This document shows positions 12,701 through 22,833 of a stretch of 64,000 nucleotides of DNA, in pieces. The position numbers and the translations under genes were made by a program. The notes beneath the pieces are model-generated. The model ran no database searches and was not told the origin of the DNA. It saw only the letters and a program-made list of their open reading frames with translations. The stretch's first letter is position 1; each line of letters starts with the position of its first letter. Source of the stretch: Lineus longissimus (Eukaryota; Nemertea; Pilidiophora; Heteronemertea; Lineidae); assembly GCF_910592395.1 (NCBI RefSeq), contig NC_088315.1, positions 4,776,501-4,840,500 of the forward strand, written 5' to 3'.

Positions 12701-13056
12701 TTCATCGTTTACACGTCGGCCAGAAAGTGCTGGTGGTGACGCATAGTCTGCAGCTCAATGAGGGAGATAGTATTATAAAGCTTTTGAGGGATCAGGTAAA
12801 TGTTGTTCATAGTGAATTGACACGACCCAGTCCCCTTACTCAACGGATTTGAAAGTCACCTGAAGATGACAAATTTGACCACCCTACCTCCTGCCCGATA
12901 GTCCACCTTTAATATTGATAACCACCTCATTAATTTTTCTTGCATTGATTTCAGGTGGTGATACAGACCGGCTCAGAAATGGATGGGATGAAACCAATTA
13001 AAACAGGGACTGGCAAAAGGACATTGTGCCCTTCTAAATACCTTATGGAAGTATGA
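9788..13056 (+). CDS. STAC-like: STAC-like SH3 adaptor, C-terminal exons (5' end not identified)
   Basis: Six exons: 9788-9955, 10209-10250, 11866-12011, 12219-12304, 12606-12795, 12955-13056 (TGA). All junction phases agree. The first exon is entered in phase 1, so the start lies upstream. The N-terminal part is a basic, Ser-rich linker. The first SH3 domain spans VYVALYNF, the acidic RT-loop residues EKDDLDL, DHDWWKG and VGYFPASYV. A second, divergent SH3-like module follows, starting VGQKVLVV and ending LCPSKYLMEV. STAC proteins have a C1 domain, a linker and tandem SH3 domains, and vertebrate members bind and regulate L-type CaV1 channels. The module order and the C-terminal end directly after the second SH3 fit that family. 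No C1 domain was found in the window. It may lie left of position 1. A different tandem-SH3 adaptor is less likely. Confidence 0.8.
11052..11136. repeat. 38/39-bp direct repeat, about 2.2 copies
   Basis: TAACTTGCATGTGTGCAGCT followed by ACTTGATACCCACTACCA (11052-11089) is repeated at 11090-11128 with few changes, and a partial third copy (TAACTTGC) follows. It lies in the intron between the STAC exons at 10209 and 11866. Confidence 0.75.
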
Positions 13057-14989
13057 CGTCGTTGTACAGTATTCTGGATCATTTCATACCAAGTGTTTGT
13101 CTGTACAAGGCGTGGTGTATCCTGATTATCCTATCCCCATCGTGGCTGATAGCAGGCATGAGAGTCTTCAGGCTTTAGACTGAGTTCAGGCTGTTGAGTC
13201 AGACTCGAGTGTTATTCAACGCTTTAGACTTGAAGAGAGTCAGGCTTTCAGTCTCTTAATAGCACTCTGATACCAGTAATAAGCTATAAGTGAAATCTTA
13301 GTCAGTTTTGCAACTTGACAAGTTGTTTATGGAAGGGATCACTCTCTAGGAGGACAAAAGGACACTGAATTTGGCATCATGTATACAGTTATGAGCCACA
13401 GGGTAAAAAAAAAAGTTTTACCTAGTGAATAAATAATCCACGACTGTGATGAATTTTTATTGTTGAGCGGCATGCAAGAGGCTATATATGCCCGTAGGCA
13501 GAATCTAACTGTACAGACATTTTGTAAATAGGCTACATTTTATGCATGTATACTGGTATTTGTTGTACGACAACAATTTAGTTTAATTAAAACCCAATTG
13601 CTAACTGTAAATGTTGGTGAATCTGATGTTTTGAAATCTTCCCATAATGTATATTGATGAATGCATGATCTCAGCTTGGCTCACAATTGGTTAAGGGAGG
13701 TCCAAATTGCTCCAGGTCGACCACCATGTTTGGTTGCCTGGGTTGATTTGATGCGGGTGGCTAATATTGGCGTGGGTTATCCACGATCTGACGTCCTGTA
13801 ACTGGCCTCCAACCTGGCACCCAGCACTGTTTTTGGCGTGACACCGTTCTGCCATTACGTCTCTGAAAATCATGTGAAGCGCAATATTTGGCTGTCTCGT
13901 CCCTGTGAGGCCTGCAGTGTTGTTTTATTTGTTAACGCACACTGAAGGAAGAATTTTCCTTGTACAGGTACATATGTGCACTTTGTATATATAATGTACA
14001 TCACATGTGTAGTATCTACATGGACAAGTGATTGTTTAGACAAGTCCATCAGCCAGCAAAATCTGTTGGATAAATAATGCATATTTCAGTGAATTTTGTA
14101 AATACATGTGTATATTATGATCTCAGTTGATGTTTAACAAATTCTAAGGATAATATGCACAAAAAACAGGATCTCATAGATTATGTACCGAAGCCATGCA
14201 ATTGGCAGTGTTGATGTCGGGGTTAATTAGATTAAGCGTTTCATTTGTACACCATATCCAACACTTTGGAGTTGATCACTGGAATTGAACAAGTCGTGAT
14301 CATAACCTAGCTGCCCTCCGAATTTCAGAGCATTTGGGCCAACAGTACAACCTTATGATAAACAGTTCCAAACACCGAAGATATTTTTCAAAAATGGATG
14401 AATTTTCCGATGAAACTCTTAGATTATGGCAACAGAGTCGAGGGGAAAGTGCAAATATATGTAGATGGATATGATCCCATGAAATGGAAATATGCTTTAA
14501 ACATTGTACCATTTTTCATGCTTTTTGTATGGTGTTTCGTTGATACTGTCGTGCTCGTGTATTTCCTCAAAGATTGTTATCATGATTGGCACAGCGGTTG
14601 GGTGGTGACAGGTCCATTCAGGTGGATGAACCAGTCGGACGTCAATGAGCTCTTCAACTGGCCAGTAAAGCCAGCAATTACACAGTGACCATTCATCCAT
14701 TGTTTGCTCATACACACACAATAGATGAATTGTCACTAAATGTAGGTATGGGCCTAGCCTGGCGTATGCAAAAGCTCACTTAATTTGCAGCTATTTTTAT
14801 TTCAACCTGTTTGTACCTTTCACCTCCCCACTAGTGCTTATGATTGTTGTCATGCACAATAAACTAACTGGTCCACATAAACTTTTCTGTTAGTTTTTGC
14901 CTTACTGTTGACTGGTGAGTCTAGATGATATAACAGTGTCTGTCATGAACCATGTGGCAAAACCCCCAAGTCATGGTTCTTATTCGGCC
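13057..14989 (+). other. 3' UTR of the STAC-like gene and spacer
   Basis: Non-coding sequence after the STAC stop codon. Possible poly(A) signals AATAAA occur at 13428-13433 and 14858-14863. A 96-codon open frame at 14398-14688 begins inside AT-rich sequence and matches no family I recognise, so I do not call it a gene. Confidence 0.5.
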
Positions 14990-16490
14990 TGGTAGCTCCA
15001 ATGTCTTGCCAACATGCTGAGGGAGATGAGACGGTCACAACCAGACCAACTTCTGCCCGATACCCCACCGTCTTGCAAACAAAGAATGAGATGAGACAGT
15101 CACAACCAGGCCAAACCAGGACTGGCAGCTCAGCTTAATGAGAGAGACAAGACAGTCACAGCCAGACCAAATGCGGCCACCTCGACCCCCTAGCAAACAA
15201 TGTGAGAAGGATGAGACAGTCACAACCTACTTGGGTAGGAATAATATACAACACAGTTGAATGCTGTGGGAATCATCTTGTCTTTCTCTCCAGAACGTTC
15301 CTTTGCCATCAGTGACAAGTCTCCTCCAATACTCGTGGAACAGGGTTGTATACCAACCCTACTTAGGAAGGGAAGGGGCCTGTTACCTCCACCATCTTAC
15401 AAACAGTGACAGGGACTGTCACAACCAGACGGAATCGGATCTGGCACCTCGACCATCATGGAAATTTGGTGAGAGAGATGTGACAGACACAAGCAAACCG
15501 AATACGGACTGGTACCTCCACCATCTCGGACAGGCGGTACCTGCACGGTGAAAGAGATGCGCCTGTCTTAACCAGACCGATTAGGCGGTACCTCAACCAT
15601 CTTGCAAAAATGGAGAGGGAGATGGGACACCTCCTTACCAACACGTTGAGCGAGATGAGACAGCGAAAACCAGAACGAATCGGGTCTCAGGTCGCACTAT
15701 CTAACCAACATGGGAAGAAAGATGGGACGAGATCAAATTGTTCCTGGCAGCGCACCACCATCTGTTCAATATGGCAGGAGGCCGAATGGGGAGTACCTCA
15801 ACCATCTTTTAAAAACGGAGAGAGAGATGGGACACCAACCTACCAATACGTTCAGCGTGGTGAAACAGCCAAAACTAAAACGAATCTGGCCTTGGGTCGC
15901 ACCCCACTGTCTTGCCAACGTGAGGAGAAAGATGAGACAGTCACAACGAGATCAAATTCGTCCTGACTGCGCAACTGTCTGCTCAATATGACAAGAGATA
16001 CAAAAGAGTCCCAACCAGGCCGAATACGTCTTGAAAACACGGAGATGGTGATAAGACCGTCACAACCAGACCGAATCAGGGCCACCTCCACCGTCTTGCA
16101 ATCATGGCAATAGAGGTGCAACAGTCCCGGTGACAAAACACCCTCACCTAGATCAACTTTGGCATGATACCTCCTCCATCTTCCTGCTTACACGGTGAGA
16201 GCGGTTAGAGAGATAAGACAGTCATAACAGAGCAAATTGACATGGCTGCCCCACCGTCTTCCTAACAATCAACAGTCACAACCAGACTGAATGGCTTGCT
16301 CCCACCACTTGTGGAAACATGGAGACCAGACCGAATCGGGGCTACCTCCACCGTCTAGCTAACATGGTGAGGGGGAGACCATGGTACATTTTGCCTGATA
16401 CCCTACCGTCAGTTACAACCAGGCCAAATTGGCACTGGCAGCTCCAAAGTCTTCCGAACACTGAGAGAAACCAGACCAAATGCGATCTAC
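14990..16490 (-). repeat. Satellite array, diverged part, inverted orientation
   Basis: Words such as GAGATGAGACAGTCACAACCAG and CACCGTCTTGCAAACA recur at about 65-67 bp (for example starts at 15025 and 15090). They are the reverse complement of words in the array to the right. Copies are well diverged from each other, as expected for an older array edge. Many short open frames cross it on both strands by chance. Confidence 0.85.
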
Positions 16491-17040
16491 CTCCACCGCC
16501 TGTCTCGCTGTACCTATCTCAGGTGGTATCTGTCTCGTTCTCTTACTTTGTGTTGGGAAGACAGTGGAGCTAGCAGATCTGGTTCGGCACGGTTGTCACT
16601 GTCACTTCTCGGTCACAGTGCTTGCAATTCGATGGAGACCGACTGTTTTCTGTCTGGTGGTGACTTTCTTGTCCCCTTCATTGTGTTGGAAGACAGTGGA
16701 GCTCACAGGCTGAATTTGGCCTGGTTGTAACTGTCTCAACAACTCTCCTGCCGTGCTTGAATGCTAGTGTAGACTGGCCGTATTCAGCTTGGAGGTGACT
16801 GTCTTGTCCCCTTCATTGTGTTGGGAAGACAGTGGAGCTCCCAGGCTGAATTCGGCATGGTTGTAACTGTCGTATCTCTCTCACCGTGTTTGTAAGACGG
16901 TGAAGGCCGGCCATATTCAGCTTGGAGGTGACTGTCTTGTCCCCTTCATTGTGTTGGGGAGACAGTGGAGCTGCCAGGCTGAATTCGGCCTGGTTGTAAC
17001 TATCTTATCTCTCTCACCGTGTTTGCAAGACGGTGAAGGC

Positions 17041-17187
17041 CGGTGTAGAAGTTTAAAATGTCCTAGGATAGAATGCCCGCGCTTCAATCCCTGAGCTATT
17101 GACGGTCAGGGTATCTATAGAACCATATTGCAGAATACAATAGGGCCGGACACTTTTTCCAGGGGGGCATTTGTTACTGTTACACCG
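17041..17187. mobile_element. Short TIR-bearing insertion in the satellite, copy 1
   Basis: The repeat unit is interrupted by 147 bp that begin CGGTGTA and end TACACCG, a 7-bp inverted end pair. The interior (TTTAAAATGTCCTAGGATAG, GAGCTATTGACGGTC) is unrelated to the satellite. It has no coding capacity. It resembles a small non-autonomous element. Compared with copy 3 it lacks about 20 bp near GAATGCCCG. Confidence 0.6.
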
Positions 17188-18119
17188 ACCATATTCAGCT
17201 TGGAGGTGACTGTCTTGTCCCCTTCATTGTGTTTGGAAGGCAGTGGAGCTGTAAGGCTGAATTCGGCATGGTTGTAGCTGTCTGGTCTCTCTCACCGTGT
17301 TTGCAAGACGGTGAAGGCCGGCCATATTAAACTTGGAGGTGACTGTCTTGTCCCTTTCATTGTGTTGGGGAGACGATGGAGCTACTTGGCTGTATTTGGC
17401 ATGGTTGTAACTGTCTGATCTCTCTCACCGTGTTTGCAAGACGGTGAAGGCTGGCCGTATTCAGCTTGGAGGTGACTGTCTTGTCCCCTTCGTTGTGTTG
17501 GGAAGACAGTGGAGCTCCCAAGGCTGAATTCGGCCTGGTTGTAACTGTCTTATCTCTCTCACTGTGCTTACAAGGCAGTGGAGGCCGGCCATATTCAGCT
17601 TGGAGGTGGCTGTCTTGTCCCCTTCGTTGTGTTGGGAAGACAGTGGAGCTCCCAAGGCTGAATTCGGCCTGGTTGTAACTGTCTTATCTCTCTCACTGTG
17701 CTTACAAGGCAGTGGAGGCCGGCCATATTCAGCTTGGAGGTGACTGTCTTGTCCCCTTCGTTGTGTTGGGAAGACAGTGGAGCTCCCAAGGCTGAATTCG
17801 GCCTGGTTGTAACTGTCTTATCTCTCTCACTGTGCTTACAAGGCAGTGGAGGCCGGCCATATTCAGCTTGGAGGTGGCTGTCTTGACCCTTTCATTGTGT
17901 TGGGAAGACAGTGGAGCTGCCAGGCTGAATTCGGCATGGTTGTAACTGTCTTATCTCTCTCACCGTGTTTGCAAGACGGTGAAGGCCGGCCATATTCAGC
18001 TTGGAGGTGACTGTCTTGTCCCCTTCGTTGTGTTGGGAAGACAGTGGAGCTCCCAGGCTATATTCGGCCTGGTTGTTACTGTCTCAACTCTCCCGCCGTG
18101 TTTGCAAGATGGTAAAGCC

Positions 18120-18181
18120 CGGTGTAGAAGTTTAAAATGTCCTAGGATAGAATGCCCGGGAAACAAAGGATTCTATTATGC
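18120..18181. mobile_element. Short TIR-bearing insertion, copy 2, truncated
   Basis: The first 60 bp match the left part of the insertion (CGGTGTAGAAG, CCTAGGATAGAATGCCCGGG, AACAAAGGATTCTATT). The sequence then jumps back into satellite at GCGCTTGGAGGTGACT. The right end is missing, so this copy was cut down by a deletion or by unequal exchange. Confidence 0.6.
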
Positions 18182-18963
18182 GCTTGGAGGTGACTCTCTT
18201 GTCCCCTTCATTGTGTTGGGAAGACAGTGAAGCTGCCAGGCTGAATTCGGCATGGTTGTAACTGTCTGATCTCTCTCACCGTGTTTGCAAGACGGTGAAG
18301 GCCGGCCATATTCAACTTGGAGGTGACTGTCTTGTCCCCTTCATTGTGTTGGGAAGACAGTGGAGCTGCCAGGCTGAATTCGGCATGGTTGTAACTGTCT
18401 CATCCCTCTCACCGTGTTTGCAAGACGGTGAAGGCCGGCCATATTCAGCTTGGAGGTGACTGTCTTGTCCCCTTGTGTTGGGAAGACAGTGGAGCTGCCA
18501 GGCTGAATTCGGCCTGGTTGTAACTGTCTTATCTCTCTCACCGTGTCGTCAAGACGGTTAAGGCCGGCCGTATTCAGCTTGGAGGTGACTGTCTTGTCCC
18601 CTTCATTGTGTTGGGAAGACAGTGAAGCTGCCAGGCTGAATTCGGCATGGTTGTAACTGTCTCAACTCTCCTGCCGTGCTTGAACGCTATTGGAGACTGG
18701 CCGTATTCAACTTGGAGGTGACTGTATTGTCCCCTTCATTGTGTTGGGAAGACAGTGGAGCTGCCAGGCTGAATTCGGCATGGTTGTAACTGTCTGATCT
18801 CTCTCGCCGTGTTTGCAAGACATTGAAGGCCGGCCATATTCAGCCTGGAGGTGACTGTCTTGTCCCCTTCATTGTGTTGGGAAGACAGTGGAGCTGCCAG
18901 GCTGAATTCGGCATGGTTGTAACTGTCGTATCTCTCTCGCCGTGTTTGCAAGACGGTGAAGGC

Positions 18964-19131
18964 CGGTGTAGAAGTCTAAAATGTCCTAGGATAGAATGCC
19001 CGGGAAACAAAGGATTCTATTGTGTCTTTCAATCTCTGAGCTATTGACGGTCGGGTCTCTATAGAACCATATTGCAGAATACAATAGGGCCGGACACTTT
19101 TTTCAGGGGGGCATTTGTTACTGTTACACCG
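18964..19131. mobile_element. Short TIR-bearing insertion, copy 3
   Basis: About 168 bp with the same CGGTGTA and TACACCG ends and a nearly identical interior to the copy at 17041. It sits at the same position within the satellite unit, after GAAGGC. That points to copying together with the array and not to independent insertions. Confidence 0.62.
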
Positions 19132-20890
19132 GTCATATTCAGCTTGGAGGTGACTGTCTTGTCCGCTTCATTGTGTTGGGAAGAAAGTGGAGCTGCCAGG
19201 CTGAATTCGGCATGGTTGTAACTGTCGTATCTCTCTCACCGTGTTTATAAGACGGTGAAGGCCGGCCATATTCAACTTGGAGGTGACTGTCTTGTCCCCT
19301 TCATTGTGTTGGGAAGACAGTGGAGCTACTTGGCTTTATTCGGCCTGGTTGTAACTGTCTCAACCCTCCTGCCGTGCTTGAAGGTTAGTGGAGACTGGCC
19401 GTATTCAGCTCGGAGGTGACTGTCTTGCCCACTTCATTGTGCGGGGAAGACAGTGAGGCTCCCAGGCTATATTCGGCCTGGTTGTAACTGTCTCAACCCT
19501 CCTGCCGTGCTTGAACGCTAGTGGAGACTGGCTGTATTCAGCTTGGGGGTGACTGTATTGTCCACTTCATTGTGTTGGGAAGACAGTGGAGCTCCCAGGC
19601 TGAATTCGGCATGGTTGTAACTGTCTTATCTCTCTCACCGTGTTTGCAAGGCAGTGGAGGCTGGCCGTATTCAGCCTGGAGGTGACTGTCTTGTCCCCTT
19701 CATTGTGTTGGGAAGACAGCGGAGCTGCCAGGCTGAATTCGGTATGGTTGTAACTGTCTGATCTCTCTCACCGTGTTTGCAAGGCAGTGGAGGCTGGCCG
19801 TATTCAACTTGGAGGTGACTGTCTTGTCCCCTTTATTGTGTTGGGAAGACAGTGGAGCTGCCAGGCTGAATTCGGCATGGTTGTAACTGTCTGATCTCTC
19901 TCACCGTGTTTGCAAGACAGTGGAGGCTGGCCGTATTCAGCCTGGAGGTGACTGTCTTGTCCCCTTCATTGTGTTGGGAAGACAGTGGAGCTGCCAGGCT
20001 GAATTCGGCATAGTCGTAACTGTCTCATCTCTCTCACCGTGTCGTCAAGACGGTTAAGGCCGGCCATATTCAGCTTGGAGGTGACTGTCTTGTCCCCTTC
20101 ATTGTGTTGGGAAGAAAGTGGAGCTGCCAGGCTGAATTCGGCATAGTTGTAACTGTCTTATATCTCTCACCGTGTTTGCAAGACGGTGAAGGCTGGCCAT
20201 ATTCAGCTTGGAGGTGACTGTCTTGTCCCCTTCATTGTGTTGGGAAGACAGTGGAGCTCCCAGGCTGAATTCGGCATGGTTGTAACTGTCTTATCTCTCT
20301 CAAGGTGTTTACAACACAGTGGAGGCTGGCTGTATTAAGTTTGGTGGCGACTGTCTTGTCCCCTCTATTGTGTTGGGAAGACAGTGGAGATTGTAGTTTG
20401 AATTTGGCCGAGTTATAATTGTCTCAACTTTCTCACCATGTTTGCAAGACGTTGGAGGCTGGCCACATTCAACTTTATCATGACTGTCTTGTCCCCTTTA
20501 TTGTGTTAGGAAGACAAGAGGAGCCACCAGGCCTAATTAGACTTTTTGTGACCATCTCATCGCATTTGCGAGACAGAGAAGGTATCAGGCAAAATTAGGT
20601 CTGGTTGTGACTGTCACATCACTCTCACACAGTGTTGGCGATAGTGAGAGGCCCAATTCGTTCTGGTTGTGATTGTCTCAACTCTTTCACCATGTTGGCA
20701 AAACAGTGGAGATGCAAGCTCGAATCATTCTTGTTCGGCTGCTTCATCCCTCTCAACGTGAGGGTGCAGGTCAGCCTTATTTGGTCTGGTTATGACTGTC
20801 ACCTCTCTCAGTGTTGGGATGACAGCGATTGTGCAAGGCCTGATTTGTTCTGGTTTTGACTGTGGCTGCCTCATATATCTCAAATTGGAG

Positions 20891-22833
20891 GTATCAGGCA
20901 AAATTTGATCTGTTAGCGGCTGTCTTTTTGCCTTGAGTTTCCAGGGGGAAACTGAGCGGTATAAACAACTCTGATTCGGTCAATCTTGTACTCAGGAGGG
21001 TCTTCAGAGGAATGAAGCCAATGATGTAACTCTTTGTAATAATTTTTTTTATACAAAAGATGAGGTACAAAATATGTTCCGTTGAAAAAAAACGTGATTT
21101 CTTAACCTGCTTGTTATTGTTGCCATGGTCAACTTTGGTCAATTTTGAATTATGCAACATTTATAAAAGAGAAATAAAGAAAGTATCCTTTTGGAAAAAT
21201 ATCAAATGCTAAATAGTTGCAAGTAATTTAAAGTTAAGCAAATTGTGAAATGGAATGGTAGTGCGACTCCACAAAACTTTGTTCGAATTGATACACTCAA
21301 CAATATCCCTTTCACAGCATTTTAAATCTCTACTGGGGAAGTTTTGTAGCCTAGGGAATCACGATTTACTTGTATAATTGTTATCAAACATATCATTTCC
21401 TCTCAGTTCCACACAGTGTCTAATTCATAATCAAAAGTTGTTAATCTGTACAAAACTTTTCCAGTATACACTAACAGTTTTCAAAAGGTGCAAACAAGAA
21501 CCCTACTTCATACATGGGTTAAAATTTACAATCCCCGATCGGAAATGACGTAGTATGATTGCATTCAACTATAAATCCATTGAACAGTGGTGCTTCGTTA
21601 GTCAACCAATGACCTTTTTTTGGGGTGTGATCGGAGATTGTAAACTCGTTCCCATACAAGAAGTGTGTTGTGTCAATGAAAACTTGAATAACAACATGTC
21701 CTCGAAGGTATATTTACAATATCATGTATACCTTCCACTTGGAACCTAGGAGTAAAATACATACATGTATATGAAGAAATTCGGATCATGAACACAGTGT
21801 GGTATGACTTTCATTATCTACCTTGAGCATAAAGAAACAGGCTGTGGACTGTGAAATTTCTGCGAGCATTTTTTTCTCCCGAATGCACTGTCAATTGGGA
21901 ACATTTCAATCGGAAGTTTGTCCACTGCAAGTTGAAAGCAAGCAATTCGCCACAAAATCTAGGCCTTAAAAACGCCACAGTTTACACTACAGCACATATG
22001 GTTAGCACCAAGAATAATGAAGTCTTCATTTGCTCTTGTAACCTGCAACACTGACAAACATTCTACAGTGTACAAAGTGTATAGCAACTTGGTCAACAAA
22101 GCAGCTCGCACTCCAAAACAACCACCAGCGATGGGGCAGTTTTTAGAGCTGTTTCAAACAAGATCCCTGGGTAAGGATCTTCAATTGTGCCTCAGTACCA
22201 GAGTCTGTCAACACACATTCCCCTTGTATCATCAGGGGAAAATAAATACATAATTGTCAATTATACTCGTACAAAACATATTCAATAAAAAACAGAGATC
22301 TTTCATCAGACAAAGATGGGTACATATAAGTGCGTGTCCCACTTTTTTCGGTGGGACAAAATGTTCAAATATAATTCCACAAAAGACATCATAAAAGAAC
22401 TCTGACTGCTGCAAGTGTACAGATAAACACATCTTTGGAAATCTTGAACATCCTTTAACAGGTTGTCATGGAATACACGTTCAGAAGATTACTGGATTAC
22501 AGTAGGTTAACTGAAGAAAAAATGTCATCTCTTCCCCAACTCCAATTTTCTCTGCGTGGCATCTCGACCTCCAAGGCTTTGATGTAAGTTACATACAACC
22601 TTGATATGCTGTTCAGTCATGACGCTCAATGAGCCACAACTGAACTTCATAGCCCAGACATCTTAGGAAAAATGCAAATTGGACATAAAAGACTTAGTTT
22701 CAATTGTGCATATTGTTGAAGTCGGCACAAGACATGACCTTGATGATACCAACGACAAACGTCAATATTGCAATACGTAGTCATCCATGACAATACAACT
22801 TAATTTTTTGATTCCTATCAGCATTTGTTTTTT
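20891..22833. other. Spacer and probable 3' UTR of NUP210
   Basis: AT-rich sequence without a supportable exon on either strand. The right part is the likely 3' UTR of the minus-strand NUP210 gene. I did not identify a convincing poly(A) signal for it. Confidence 0.45.

Larger units (their letters stand above)
16491..20890 (+). repeat. Satellite array with 134-bp dimeric unit
   Basis: The core unit is 134 bp: the word GGAGGTGACTGTCTTGTCCC recurs at exactly 134-bp steps (start of GGTG(A/G)CT at 17471, 17605, 17739, 17873). Each unit is two related halves of about 67 bp, one starting ATTCAGCTTGGAGGTGACTGTCT and the other ATTCGGC(A/C)TGGTTGTAACTGTCT. Each half can form a hairpin: ACTGTCTT with AAGACAGT, and TCACCGT with ACGGTGA (for example 17960-17966 with 17976-17982). 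Roughly 25 dimers fit between about 16780 and 20330. The edges, 16491-16780 and 20330-20890, are more diverged. The unit is not a multiple of three, so the open frames in it are not evidence of coding. Confidence 0.92.

Noticed and set aside
14398-14688. 96-codon open frame with a hydrophobic stretch after the STAC 3' end
   Set aside because: No homology that I recognise, an overlapping antisense frame of similar size, and AT-rich UTR-like context. Chance is the simpler explanation.
17461-19047. Open frames of 60-83 codons on both strands in the satellite (for example those encoding LGRQWS repeats)
   Set aside because: They recur because the DNA unit recurs. The unit of 134 bp is not divisible by three, frames are open on both strands at once, and no start context or splice structure fits.
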